Assembly (NCBI RefSeq): GCF_029227915.1
Contig: NC_079885.1
Location: 21,649,001-21,713,000, forward strand
Reading direction: 5' to 3'
Length of the DNA: 64,000 nucleotides
Source of the DNA: Hydractinia symbiolongicarpus
Taxonomy: Eukaryota > Cnidaria > Hydrozoa > Anthoathecata > Hydractiniidae
Shown here: positions 13,046 to 25,512 of the stretch, one piece after another
Layout of the letters: each line of letters begins with the position of its first letter
Position numbering within the stretch: position 1 is the stretch's first letter
Translations under genes and position numbers: made by a program
The notes under the pieces: generated by a model
Databases searched by the model: none
The model's input: only the letters and a program-made list of their open reading frames with translations
Told to the model about the DNA's origin: nothing

Positions 13046-13523
13046 ATTATGAAGTTTGTTTTTCTAAAAAAAGTAGATAATTGAGTCAATTGAGTCAAGC
13101 CCCAGGGATTTCTTTTTTGCCAATAATCAGAAATCAGTACACAAGCTCTGGGGATTAGCCTGAATCAAAAGTTAGTTTGTTTATGTTATGCGGCCCAAAA
13201 ATTAAATCCATCAATGCTTGACACTGGGGATAGCTACAACAGGAATATGCTTTTGATTTGTATTTTTCAGGTTTCTCAATTCAGTCATATTGCCATGGAA
13301 TAACATAAAATACTGTGATATTAAACCTGCCCACCAACTGATATAATGTTTTTGTGGCAACATGAATATGGACATGATCCCATTTGTCATATTCAACATG
13401 AACATATATGTGGCATACACAAATCTCATTCTCAAACTCATATGCAATACGCTTTCCCAACGGCATGCACTTAATACTCTATTTCTGCCTTTATTCTCTG
13501 TTGCGCATGACTAAGAGGATAAT

Positions 13524-13808
13524 GGCGCCGTAGATTAGTGGTTATAGCTTTCGTACTCTGTGTGGGAGACCGGGGTTCGATTTCTCTTGACGGCGATTCA
13601 ACATGGGCGAGTGAATGTTACCATAGCCCCGGGTTAACCCAAGCCATGTGAGGGAAATTGGGGAGATGGCACACTGTGTGGGCCGTTGGATGTTGCCGGG
13701 AGTTGTCTAGTAGAGCGTGGGCCCTACTAATTGGGTCTGCGTAGCTTAAAATGAGAATTAAATACTCCAGGACTCTCCATCTAAGCCACACATCTATCTA
13801 TCTATCTA
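13524..13808 (+). mobile_element. tRNA-derived SINE with (ATCT)n tail
   Basis: A ~285-bp element. The head holds a pol III A box (TAGATTAGTGG, 13531-13541) and a B box (GGTTCGATTTC, 13574-13584) at tRNA spacing. The body is less A+T-rich (GTTAACCCAAGCCATGTGAG...) and the 3' end is a short ATCT microsatellite. This is the standard architecture of a tRNA-head SINE. Target duplications were not identified with certainty. Confidence 0.7.
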
Positions 13809-15569
13809 ATATACAGACTACACTTTTGTATTTTTAATCTTGATGATGTGAGCTTGACAGATACTGACAAAGTGAAGGAATAATTGCTGAAGAGACGCCG
13901 TTTATTTTTAGCCTTTTATTAATTTTAGAACATTTTTTAATGGGCGCTGAGCATTCAAACCACAGTGTTGAAAAGTCACTAAGCATGGAAAAATTTGTGC
14001 AGCACCCCTATCTTGGGAAACCCATAAAAAAATTTTTATAATTTTATCTTGATTGAATATTATTCAAACTTTGAACCTTTCCACCAATCAGTTGTTAACC
14101 CAAATATACCCCTGGGGCTTTTCTATACCTATAATATGGTGAAGGGACAACTCAAGTGGTACTAGGTTGTTTTAGGACGCAAATTTCTGGTTTGTTTAGT
14201 AAGGCAGGCTGAATAATTCTTTAAAAATAGTAATTTCAAGCCTAAAATGTTTCTTAAGTACTTTATTGTTTTATTTATCTATTTGTCTTTTTTTGGATAA
14301 TTCAGATTTTTTGCTCTGTTTCCTTTCATCGGGCTGTTAGTGTTTCTTAAAAACAACAACATGTATTTACCCTATTGCACAATAATTGATTTTCCTCAAC
14401 TATTTTTCTTTTTACTGGTTTTCTTTTGTCACACAAAATCAAAACATTGTCATGCTGAAACTTTTCTGTCCATGTATATAATATATGTACACTTTTTACT
14501 TCATTAAATACCTTAAAATATTTGTCTATATATAAAGACAGGCTTGTTCATGAACATGTTACATGTTTACTTGAAACTGGGACATATTTATAAAAATGTT
14601 AAAAATCACACCCTTGTTAAATTTTTATCATTTTATGTATCAGGCATTATATATAGATAAAGTATCAAATTCGTATCCGTGTTAAGAATATAGTGAATAT
14701 ACATAATATGTATAAAAAGGAGGATAAAGCAAAATATCAACAAAAAATTATAATAAAAACTTAATAAAAGACTTTTATTTGAAAGTGGTAAACAGTCTTA
14801 TAATTTCCAGGTTATGTCACACGGTAGAGGTTTTTTAACTTCAAATTAAGAAAAATAATAAAAAAAATTAACACATTTAGTTTTAAGAGTTGTTATTTTT
14901 CATTATTTTATCAAACTTTAGTTTTTCTCAAATTCCAAGTTGGTAAAAACAAGCTTACAGGAAAAAGCCGGATAACAAATGATTACGAATTAGCTGTTTT
15001 AAATCAATAACTTTCTAGGATAGCATGTTATTACTTTTCTGTCGTCAATAAAGACATATGTGGCACCTTAGCCCAAGTATAACCAAATTGTTGCATGACA
15101 ACACATCAAAAAGAAAGAAAGACACTAAGCATAACCTTTATAGGCTTACTGGCGCTGGGAAGCCCTTAAACAATAAACGTAATAAAGTATAAACCCAGTT
15201 TTGTCTTGGGATCGCACCATATACATGAACAGCAGTTAAATTCAAAGAGACAATAATAAAACAAAACTTCTGTAAGTTCAAGTTACATGGAGTTTTAAAA
15301 AAAACATCGCGTCGGCAAAAAGTTCGCGACGTGAATCAGGATTTTTTTTTGAACATGTCGGTATTCTCCTGGAAATCTGCTGAGCGCTGACGTGAATTTA
15401 AAAGGCTGTTAAATGTTACGACAGCTTTAAAATTACATCTAGTAGAACCCTCGATATATGCCGTACGGCAACAGGAAAAGTAACGATTCAGGGGGATATA
15501 AATAATATCAAAATTGGTCACTTTTCGGTTATATATATTTCAGATGATATCTCCACTCTTTCTGCTAAC

Positions 15570-17232
15570 ATGGTCACACAAGCGGAAACACTTCAAGCTG
15601 GAATCCCTTTGCCTGCGTCAGCGGTTTCGTTAATGGCAGCATTGTGTTCCGCCGCAACACACTCCACCACACCGACAACCAATAACAGCGCCACTGTGTC
15701 CGCAGCCAGTAAGAGTGCATCGAACACAGATGGAGTGCAAATTGACATTCCAAGTCACGTGAAAGCAATTTACTTGAACAGCTCCAGCCCAAACCTCGGT
15801 ATGTCGTTTTTAACCTCAGTTTTATTCTAAAGATATACTTTATAGGACCTAGGAAGGAAAGAAAAACTGTTTTCCCTTCAACATGGGTAGCACCTTTTTG
15901 CGGAAAAAAAACATCTGCGTTTCTGCTTTACCGCAAAATTTTTACATATTGCAGATAATATTGTCAGGGGTGAAGGGTGTAGTTTTTTCTTACTACATTG
16001 TGTTGTCAGATCTTCCTGGAATAGGATGCCTTTGTGAGACTTCTTTATCGGGAAATTAGTTTGTTTTTTCTTGCATAACATGTACACTTGTGTTATGATG
16101 TTTTGAGGGACTTTTTAAAATACGCATATATTCTTTCATTTCGCAGGTTTACGGAAAATTCTGTTCTCCAAACTGGATAATTAGGGGAGGGGTTCAAATC
16201 AAAGCGGTCAGGTTTTTATATTATGGAGGGATGTTAATAAATTGAAATTGGTGGTGTTATTGTTTGGTTCCCAAATTATGCAATGCAGAATTAATTTGTG
16301 CACTGTGGAATTAATTTATACGCGTAGAACTTCAAAGATCTGTGGATCCTCTTAATCTGTTTATTTTGCAAGTATTGAATTCTCTTTTACTTTTGTTAGG
16401 TGATATTCAGAAACAATTGGAAAGTCTGAACAGCAAAGTCGATTGTTTAATGAAACACCTCAACATACCGTTAGATTCAGATGGTAACCCTGTTCCCATG
16501 GCAACCGGTACCATAGAAGTTGAGCAGAATGACAAGCTGTCTGATTGCGAAGACGGCAACACGACCGTGATGTTGGAAAACTTTCCGCCGTCTTATTCTG
16601 TGGTGCAAGCAGCGAAGGAACAACAACAACAAGAATACTACGCCCTCACGCTGTCGAACCGACAAGCTCAACAGGTCTTTAAGACTGACACCTCTCATAT
16701 ACTGAACAACACCCCCGATTTGAAAGCATTTCAAAAGGGCAAAAGCATTGACTTGTGGGTACCTTCCCATCAGTATTTGTCTCAGTTAACCACACTCTCA
16801 GAACCGTCGCATGTGCAGGACGCGGAACAAGAACAAGTCGAAATGTCATCCTCACTCATATCGAGTCAAATCATTGATAAAATATTCGTTGAAAGTCGTT
16901 CGCGCGCAAACTTCGCGAAAAATCTGACCTTTGCTATATTCTCTGCGGAGGAGAGACGTGGCAGGAACTGTACCGGTAGGGTGTTCGGGAAAGCACAGCA
17001 TAAAGGACAATTGGACCCGATTAAACTGCAAGCTGTAAAAGAAGCAACATTTCGAAAATATCCATGCGTCCAAACCTTGGTCGATATCACCTGGAGAAAA
17101 GAATGCATAACTGCGATCGATTCTGGACTGAGAAACGAAAATAGAAGTGTAAAATCACAAGACGCTCTCCACCACCATCACCACGATGTTGTGGACGGAA
17201 ATATTTCTGATGAAATTATTACCAAAATGTAG
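15570..17232 (+). CDS. BEN-domain protein (two coding exons, possibly one more upstream)
   Basis: Exon 15570-15798 joins exon 16400-17232 through a phase-1 intron (CTCG then GTATGT; TTTTGTTAG then GTGATATT), giving 353 codons. Exon 2 opens with a short heptad-like stretch (DIQKQLESLNSKVDCLMKHL), a probable coiled coil. Residues about 265-345 match the BEN domain found in NACC1/BEND transcriptional regulators: a basic FAKNLTFAIFSAEERRGRNC block, then GKAQHKGQLDPIKLQAVKEA with the typical LDPxKLxxVKEA helix. BEN domains bind DNA or chromatin partners and often act in repression. A run of five His residues sits near the C-terminus. The frame stays open upstream of the chosen ATG to an acceptor-like TATATATTTCAG ending at 15543, so an extra 5' coding exon is possible. 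Confidence 0.8.
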
Positions 17233-19039
17233 CGCTTATATTATTACTATTTTTGTTTTCTAATTAATTTGTAAACTTATGTCAAATTGTGTCATATTAG
17301 TTTAATGTGGGATTAAGCCAAATGTAAATTTAAAATTGGTTGTGGTGTTTTTTTGCGTAACAGGCTGAAACAGGGTGTCTGCGGGAGCTTAAAACTCTTG
17401 AAATACCCCAAGGTAAAAAATAATCGCACAAGAAAATATTGCAGTATTAAAGATTGCGAATTAACCAAAATCTTAATATGTTTGAAACTTAGATCAATTT
17501 TTTGCAAATCAGAATACTTGGTTGCCGAGACTTCCCTGGTAAACAAATTCTGTTCTTTTAAGCTAGCTAGTTTGTTAATTTGTTTACTAGGTAAAACCTA
17601 GGAACGATGAAGTGATTTAGATATAATGGCGTTAGCTAGCTAGCTAACGATATAGGTGTAGCTACCCTGCCAATTGTTTTCAGGAAGGCAATTCTTCTAG
17701 GGTGTGTAATGCTCTTATTTCAACTACACAAATTGCAATGACCTTTTATGTAGGGATCAAACTTATGAGCTTTTTTCAAATGTGAAGCGAGCACTCAATG
17801 CCAAACAAACGACTTAAATTTTAGATGTAGCTTGGGTACCAAACATGATTATTCGCCTAAAAGGTTCGGGAGTTCTTAGTAGGAAAGTTTGACTGTTTTA
17901 GGCTACATGTACGGAATATTGTTCAGTTTAACGTTTAAAAAATTAACATCTTACGTAAATACACTTTCCTTTACATCCACGCATGGTTTTGTTTACATAT
18001 GTTACGTGTAACGTAATCAACTAATTCAAATCATTTTTCAATATGGTGGTGCCGTTTAATATACGTCATTTTATAATTTTACCAATAATTGTAACGTCGC
18101 CGTCGTTAAAATCCGGCAGCAGCAGACAGAAATGATGATGCTTCTTGAAAACTTTCTTAATGAAACAGAGAGCTATAACAAACGTTCTTCAACAGAGTGT
18201 TTACGGAACGAAAACGAAGGGATGGTCTAGTGCAAAAGTAAGATTTGGAAGGTTAAAGAAAAGGTAAGTAGACTTGATGCAAAAAAGCACCAGCCTGGTG
18301 TATCTCCCGAGCAGCAGGAAAGGGGGGGGGGTCTTTCGCAAGCAGCTGAAGAGAATTGAAAATTTTTGTAAAGTATTTGGCAGAGAAGGCGGTTGCGGCA
18401 CTCACTGGAAGTATTGAAAGTAACTTCAGCTTCTTTGTACGTTCAGCTGCAAAAGTGGTGGAACAAGCAGCTCGTCACTAGTACCTAGCTTTGGCTGATA
18501 TCGTAGTCCTTGCCGTAGGTTTTGTAGGAAAAAGATGTAGAAGATCTTAGATTAGTCGCTTTATAGTGCAATACACATCACATAACGCTTGAATTACTCA
18601 AACCTACCTATCGGTGCGTAAGCCTATATATCATATGTAATCGAGCATTGCACCAATTTCTAGAGTTTTCAGCACTGTCTCATTCTCTTCGTACATCTCA
18701 GCCTCTCTTATATGCGTTGGGTATCAGTTATCCACCTCTGTACCTACCGGCTTGTCGGGTTTACCGGGTTCGGATCTAATTAAGTTCATAGCAGGATTAA
18801 TCCCCATTAGAAAATCGTCTCTGCTGATCAGAATCTTTTTGTGAAATTGGCTACCTTATCTATGTGGAGGTTCATTTTGGAGGGGTTATGTAAACATCGT
18901 ATGTTACACTGAAATCCACCTTTAGATCTCCCATACGAGAGCACCTCATGAATTCGGAAATTTTATTTGCGATTTATTGTCAATGATCACCTGGTTCTCG
19001 AAGGAGATCAAGAATAGTAGATACACACAGAAAAAACAT

Positions 19040-19520
19040 AATGGAAGACACCATGTATGAATGCATGAAATTACATCCAACATCACCGGCAGTCGGGTGT
19101 ACAGACTACGGGAGATTGGAGAGATCAAGCGGTACCTCCACAAGGACATAAAGGAGCGCGATGTGCTCGAAAAAAAGTTCAAGAAGTATTTCACAGATGT
19201 CTGAGCGACAATAGGGAACTTGGCGTAACCATGATCACCAGCTAGAAGACTAAGTCGGAAGGCAGATAAACATTCAAGTGTAAGAGTACTCGCTGAGTCG
19301 AAGCTGAACGCCATAGTAAACCTAATCTGTAAGGCTATAGAGAATGGTGTTATATGCGAGTACGAAAGTTTGATTATATGAAACTCAACGGATAGATTAG
19401 AAAAACAGACAAGCAGATCGCAAATAATCTTAATGAGGGGAACGTGCATCGAGAGGAAAACGGGAAGGTAAAGACAAAGTCCTTCAAAAAATTAATCTGT
19501 GCAGTGTGCTAATACCACTT
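19040..19520 (+). pseudogene. Decayed mobile-element gene of a cnidarian repeat family
   Basis: In one frame the sequence reads SRVYRLREIGEIKRYLHKDI continuing through ...KKFKKYFTDV to a stop. About 90 bp further on, in another frame, it reads VRVLAESKLNAIVNLICKAI...NGVICEYES, then stops again. From memory, this RLxEIxxIKxYLxKEIKxRD ... LAxSKLxxI pairing is typical of a predicted membrane protein family repeated many times in cnidarian genomes, probably carried by a mobile element. Here frameshifts and stops break it and the hydrophobic middle is missing. The surrounding 18.6-20.7 kb has a more mixed base composition than the rest of the window, consistent with one old insertion. The family assignment is recollection, not a search. 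Confidence 0.4.
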
Positions 19521-20414
19521 AGAGAAGCCTCCTGAGTATAAGACTTAATGGTACAGGTGAGATTTGGCAGAGTTTACAGTCCTACACAACTAGGAAAGAG
19601 CGCTGTGACTATGATCCTACAACTGCCCCCCCTGCATCCTCTTATTCCCCTTGGAGGAATATAGGATTCACTTAGGTAGGATAGGTTAGGCGATAAAACC
19701 TCTTTGTACTTACACTGCTCCACATAACTCTGCGCGTAGTAGTTACGACCTTGTTTGTAGATACTTCTAAGCTTGATCACTGCTGTACATTTATATTTTG
19801 TGGAAGTTGGTTCTGATCCTACCTTTAGATTCCTTTACATGTAGTTAAGGGTAAATGTAGCGATCATTTTTTACGCTAATGTTACTAAAACAATGCCCTT
19901 CCAACTCCTCTACCTTAAAGAGGATAGTGTAGTAACCAACCATCCAGGGTAGTCGTTTTGGTCAAACGACGTGATTAACGCCCTTCTGAATATTGCGAGA
20001 TAGCATGGGAGTAGATATTTTGGGGGTATTTATCATTAGCGAGGAGACCTTTTCTTGAGCACGGTACCCAATGACGAATCTTACATTCTTACTGTCTTCG
20101 CTGGTAGGACCTCACTTTGAGGATGTCGACGTTCACTCTCAATATTGTGTGCAATGGCATCACGGGAAAAGTCTTTTACTGTCACGGTTTCATTTCGGAA
20201 TATAATAGACTTTCTCTTTATTTATAATTTTTAAACCCCAACTAACATCAACAGATAAGACACATTGTAAAAATTACCGCACCGCGTCAATTATTGAGAC
20301 TTACCTGTACTCCCTCCACGCCTTCACACCACCACCTGAGGATTCCTTCCTTTCCCACCTAGGGTCCACGATCGGGTTATGGTAACGACTTTTGCTGACT
20401 AAGGATTTTATAGA

Positions 20415-20595
20415 TTAGGTGTCTGAAAAAGGGGTATGGATCGTGTTGGGGGTGATGCGGGATAAACCATGGCTCAGCAAAGCAGGTGTCTGAGGAGGGG
20501 TATGGAGATGGCCTTTGTATCAATACTGATAATGTTGATTGATCGGCTGTGCCTCAGCGAATCAGGTGTCTGAGAAGGGGTATGGAGGTGGGGTA
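20415..20595 (+). repeat. Imperfect tandem repeats with AGGTGTCTGAG-AGGGGTATGGA core
   Basis: Three copies of the core lie near 20418, 20481 and 20566 (for example CAGGTGTCTGAGAAGGGGTA). The latter two are preceded by CTCAGCRAA-like sequence. Spacing is about 63 and 85 bp, so units differ in length. It is part of the atypical 18.6-20.7 kb block. Confidence 0.65.
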
Positions 20596-20707
20596 GCAGC
20601 AGTGTCTAGGGCAGGTGTTGCTGATAAGACCCAGATGCAACCTGTCTATATCTCTGGTTGACATCTTATCGTAAGTTATCCTAAAAACGCAAATATATAT
20701 CTTTTGC

Positions 20708-20801
20708 TAACCTCGTCCCCAGGGCATCTCGTATCTTTTCCGACATCAGGTCTCGCTTTACCGATATAAAAAAGAGACAGCAGGCGCTGGGAAAGAGGTT
20801 G
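20708..20801. mobile_element. Palindromic MITE of the CAACCTCG family
   Basis: The left arm TAACCTCGTCCCCAGGGC and the right arm GCGCTGGGAAAGAGGTTG pair as terminal inverted repeats. Inner arms (CGTATCTTTTCC / ATATAAAAAAGAG) are weaker. A target duplication is not clear in this copy. Confidence 0.65.
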
Positions 20802-21639
20802 TCTATTTGCAAGTCTGCTTAACTTTGGTTATAAAATTTATTTGGTAGGCCATTCTGGAATTCATGTTGAGTTGTTTGCTTCTATTTATTTGGGATTCAA
20901 ATCTCAAGGATATTGATAGTTACAGCGATGATGAAGAAGAGGCGAACTTCACAATATTTTTTTATTAGTATACATCAGCCAAAGTTTAAACTTTACATCA
21001 CTGTTTTTGGGGCCTTGATTGTTGAATAACAGTTCTTCATGTAAAAACGAGTCTTTGATTAGATTGAAACAAAGGATAAAGCATAAACTCTCTATACCAC
21101 TGTGGAAACATGGCCACAACAGTAAAAATATTCAGATTTTGGTGCAAAATCACCTATATTACCTAAAACTGTAGAACTTCATAAAGCATGCATAGAAAAA
21201 AGTACTTGCTTTATGGAGTCGTCTTTTTTTAAAAAAAATTAAACCGAATACAAAAATAAACGAACGACCATTATATGTCACAGTTTTTTCCACCTGTAGT
21301 TCTCTCTGAGTTGATAAAGGCCCAATAATAAAAACTTCATTTTCATGTAACTACCAACTGATAGTTATTGAGAGTTGAGTAAAAATGTTTAGAAGTTGTA
21401 ATAAGTGACGATTTTAGTTTTAGATATATGTAAAGTAGACTCGAGAATCTCGAGGAGACATGAAAAAGACTCGTTATATCGAGAGTTTGTTGAAAAAGTT
21501 AACAATCTTTTGTTTTTTTAACTAAAAATCAACTTAACTCAACTCAAATAAATCAACCTTCTCTTTTTAGATCGTTATTGTCTTTTACTACTGAGATCAT
21601 ACTGAGATCATAGCATGAGAATCAGTCGCCATTTTGTGT

Positions 21640-21785
21640 CCAGTAGCAGGACAATGCCCCTTGGATAATTGTCTCTGGAGAATTGCTCCCTGATTACCCA
21701 CTCCGCCCTCTGGATAACTCCAAAGATAATTTTCCCTGGATAATTGCCCTCAACTATTTCCTCCACGTTCCCACCCCTTCTCAAC
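21640..21785 (+). repeat. Degenerate minisatellite with GGATAATTGCCC-like unit
   Basis: Variants of CTGGATAATTG-CC-CT recur about six times (TTGGATAATTGTCTCTGGAG, CTGGATAATTGCCCT and others) at roughly 18-25 bp intervals. The units are strongly diverged. Confidence 0.45.
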
Positions 21786-22851
21786 TAATTACCATTGGTT
21801 ATTTGGCAACAAGTAAACACTACAGCACAACTTAAGTATTAATGAGCCCACAAATATAATTGCCAGTTGCTTGAGCGCCAGCTGTAAATCATTCAATGAT
21901 ATCTTGTTGGTATGTGTGAGTAGAAAGATGGATGTTATACATCTTGCCTTCAAGGTAGGAGGAGTATCTTCGACTCATTGCATTTGCTGGTTTGATAGCG
22001 CCATCGTGAGAGAGGTCATAGGTTACAGTCCCAACTCGGCAGTTTTTAGTTCATTTACTCGCAAAAAATGGCGGGAAAAGTTTGAAAGATAGACTTCGCA
22101 GACAAGACAGATTTTGCAGTTTTATATTCCAGAAACAAAGCTAATCAAAGTACGTAAAAGCAACAACGACGCGAATTATAACTGTTGATTCTTCTTTTCC
22201 AGGTTTTTACAAAAGTTAATGGTTTGGACACAAATGTTGTCAACGGAATTATCCTCCAGAGGGGAGTAGAAATAATAGCACATTTATCTCTCACAACTCT
22301 CAGAACTAATGTCAATGTTTTTGAAGTAGTTCACTAAAGATTTTTGTAGAAAACATTACCAAGCTGCAGTACGCAAAGTCATTGACTCTAAGATATTGGT
22401 CTTTCTCCATCAGTGGTGGTAACATGATTTATTTATCCGAAAGTTTGCACTGAAGAGCCACACTTTTATTAATGTGTGTGAAAGTATACAATAATGGTAT
22501 ACTCTAGCATTGCCTATCTAATTTTCTTACATGGAATGGGTTGACTCCTAATAGCTGTGATATTAGCAGTCTCTATACATGCCTGCGTTGTGGTCTGAGA
22601 AACGGACCTCGTATTTGCGAAGCGAACACCATTAGCCAAATACATAGGCCGGAAGAATGAGCGCTAATGTTTTGTTTGTGGGAAAAAGAATCCATAATAA
22701 GGGGTTTATTGTGCTTAATGTTATTATAATTATAACGTTATTATAAACATTAAGCTGCATAATAGTATAGTTTAACACTTGGTGAAGACCTTTCCGAATA
22801 TACTGGGAGGTTTCATTACAAACGTTAGCTAGCTAAGAACTACAACAAAAA

Positions 22852-23050
22852 TGGTTAAGTGGTCTTGTGCATTAGCCTTGTGTTTCAACAACCACACAAC
22901 TTTGGGTATTGATGGAAAACCTTTAAAATTTTATCGTTTACCAAAATTACAATCTTTAAAATCGCAATATCGAAAGTTTTAGAATTACGCCATACTTTTG
23001 GACTTCTGAACGTCTTTGCTGTGCTTTGTGTTTAATGGTAAAACGATCAG
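22852..23050 (+). pseudogene. Relic of a THAP-domain gene
   Basis: From an ATG the frame reads MVKWSCALALCFNNHTTLGI, then ...GKPLKFYRLPK...QYRKF and a stop after 43 codons. This matches the start of a THAP zinc finger (M-V-x-x-C-x4-C, then FYRLPK). Just downstream in another frame, ERLCCALCL resembles the later THAP RLCSxHF segment. The domain is broken by a stop and a frameshift. THAP domains occur in P-element-like transposases and in host regulators derived from them; which applies here cannot be told. Confidence 0.5.
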
Positions 23051-25378
23051 TTCAAGTGTTTTTAGGCTATCAACTTTTTCTTGGTTGTACATAACAGTTG
23101 TGGGTTATTTACAAATTTTCCGACCACTTCATAAACAATTTAGAAAAATAGATTTCTCATGAAACGTAATCCTTTTTTAAAGGCAGATACAATAATGTTA
23201 TCTGCTATTCAACTAATTCACTCCTTATGATGATGAAGGTTTGCATGTCCCTTGCAACGTAATCAAAATTGTTGTTGAAAGAAAGTTTATCGTTTTATTG
23301 CAAGATTAATTATTAAACTGAAAGAAATAAACTAAGAAATTACGATGCAAAATAACTAGAGCTTTGTTTACTTTCTGCCGTGTTCCAAATTCGTTTAGGT
23401 ATGCTTGATTCGCAGGAAGGAAATATGTTACGTAATGCGAGGTTGTTATATACAGTCTGCTGTATACGTGTATTTTATGAATTTTTTTAACATCTGCAAA
23501 GTTTGACTGTTTATTTACCCGGACACGGACTAATTATTCACTCTACGAGAGATACTATGGAGATTGTATTAATAACATTGTATCTAGGAAGAACTGTGTT
23601 GATAATGTTTCTTTCATCACCGCATGTGATGATTTCCTCGTACCGATTCCACTATTTTCATCGGGTTGCGAGGGGGATAAACTTTCATGAAGTGCAACTT
23701 CTTGGCATGGAAGTAACAAGTGAGTACATAAAACCAACCTTGTTCCCTGGTCTTTCCTACGCCTATGATATTTTGCGTGAAAACGTTGGTGCAGATGGGG
23801 TAGCTAGCGGTTAACATGTTTTTTTATTATAAGAACTTTTGCATTTCAGCTGATGCTGGATGTTCTTATTTTTTTACGCTTTTTTCGGCCTCAATTGTTC
23901 TTATTTGTGTTCTTCCGAAAAATTGAGAAACTGGTAGTCTTTGTTTGTATATTTCATAAATCTATTTGGAAACTGACCTCATATCATTGTTTTAAAAGTT
24001 TTACGTTGAAAGATCCGTGCACATGCTTCACATGTCTCAAGATGAACTACCTTGCCAAGTTCGGTTTGACTAGAAAAATTGAATCATTGAGGTAGCACTG
24101 CTAAAGTTAAAATTTCTTACTTTACACAGATTAAAAAGAACAGAATGAAGATTAGAATTCAGGCTGAGCACGCCCTTAAAATGTTTTCAAATTTTAGCAG
24201 ATTTCAGCCTCTAAACTAGGTTATTATCGACCTCGTCCCCAGGGCATCTTCTATCTTTCTGAGATCTAGACGGCGATGCGAGCATGAGCCTGGTGCAGGC
24301 CTGTTTACGTGACCATTCTACAAACCAGAATCTGGGTTGAAGTGATTACAAAGATTTTTCTTGAAAACTCAGGTTGTTCCTAAAGGTAGTCCGTGATAAG
24401 TAAGTAAAAGACAAGCGACGTCAAGCTGAAACAGAATTTCTGGCGAGTAAAAAGAATTTGTGGTGAAAGCAAAACAAGTAAAAGAAACAGTATGTTTTTG
24501 CTTCAGACAAAAAGGGTTGACCAGGATCATACTGATTCTTTGTTTGCGATAAAATTAAAATATTTTAAAAAATGTTGTAGACAGTTCGGATGTCTTTATA
24601 ATTTGTGAAAATTATTGTCATACTCCCACATATCTTGATAAATGTTGTGTATTTGGTTTGATTGATTTTAACTTGTTGAGTTTGTATAGTTCATAAGCAC
24701 TTTGTTGTTTGGACGAGGTTTGGTTCTGTACTACAATGCATGCGAAACTGATACTGATAGCTACTACTCCATCCAAATACTATACATATGATTATTAGCC
24801 GATTATACCAGAGTATTTTAATCTACCCTTGCTTTAATACCACAACAAGTGTTATTACCATCCATTACAGCTTTTTTTGTCAAATTAATTAACATTTTTA
24901 GATATAGATTTTCGTGTCAGATTTTTTACTACATAGGAATTACAGTGAGTAGAGGAAGCAAAATAAAAAGTTTGGTAGGATTTTTAGAATTTTATTTCTT
25001 TCTTGGAATATTTCAAACTTTTTTGTGCAAATGTCTGTTTTAATGCAGTGAAAGTGAAAATCAAATAGTCCATAAGCGTACTCGTTTTAGCCTTTATTTA
25101 TTTTCTTTCGCGTGTAAGGTTAAGAATTCTCGTGGAATGACTGTGATAAGGTGAATCCGTCAATAAAAAAAACGCAGGTCTTTACTTTTTGGGTTGGATA
25201 CTTTAAAGAATACAAAATTTTGGGGTCGTGTAGAGGGGTGTTTTTGCAAAGGACGCTTTATTGAAAAAGTAAAGTAAAAAAAATAAGTGCTATATTTTTT
25301 GTAGTAATGAATCAAGACATAGCTGTATACTTTAATGGAGAATATCCTTTCGAAAACACAATTTCGCGATTTCACGAA

Positions 25379-25512
25379 TTTTTGTGCTTTTTGCGAAATG
25401 ATTTATTTTCCACTGTTGCTAATCGAGAAAATTTGGTCTCGTGCATTTTTCTCATTTCCATCGTTCGCAAAATAAAATTTGACAAATAAACCATTTCGCG
25501 AAAAGCACAAAG
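25379..25512. mobile_element. Palindromic MITE with TTTGCGAAATG-type ends
   Basis: The left arm TTTTTGTGCTTTTTGCGAAA (continuing TGATTTATTTT) is mirrored by the right arm AAATAAACCATTTCGCGAAA (continuing AGCACAAAG), ~30-bp inverted repeats with a few mismatches. It lies about 450 bp upstream of paralogue A. Confidence 0.65.

Larger units (their letters stand above)
12393..15543. other. Intergenic region, zinc-finger gene to BEN gene
   Basis: Apart from the MITE (12965-13045), the SINE (13524-13808) and a possible foldback near 13098-13160 (AAGCCCCAGGGATTTC...CTCTGGGGATTAG), no coding segment was seen. A 5' exon of the BEN gene may lie in its last few hundred bases. Confidence 0.5.

Noticed and set aside
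18946-19449. 167-residue minus-strand hydrophobic open frame
   Set aside because: The plus strand of the same stretch carries a recognisable decayed coding pattern, so the minus frame is probably a shadow.
23503-23814. 103-residue plus-strand open frame
   Set aside because: It starts at a non-ATG codon, has no recognisable domain, and its end overlaps repeat-like sequence.
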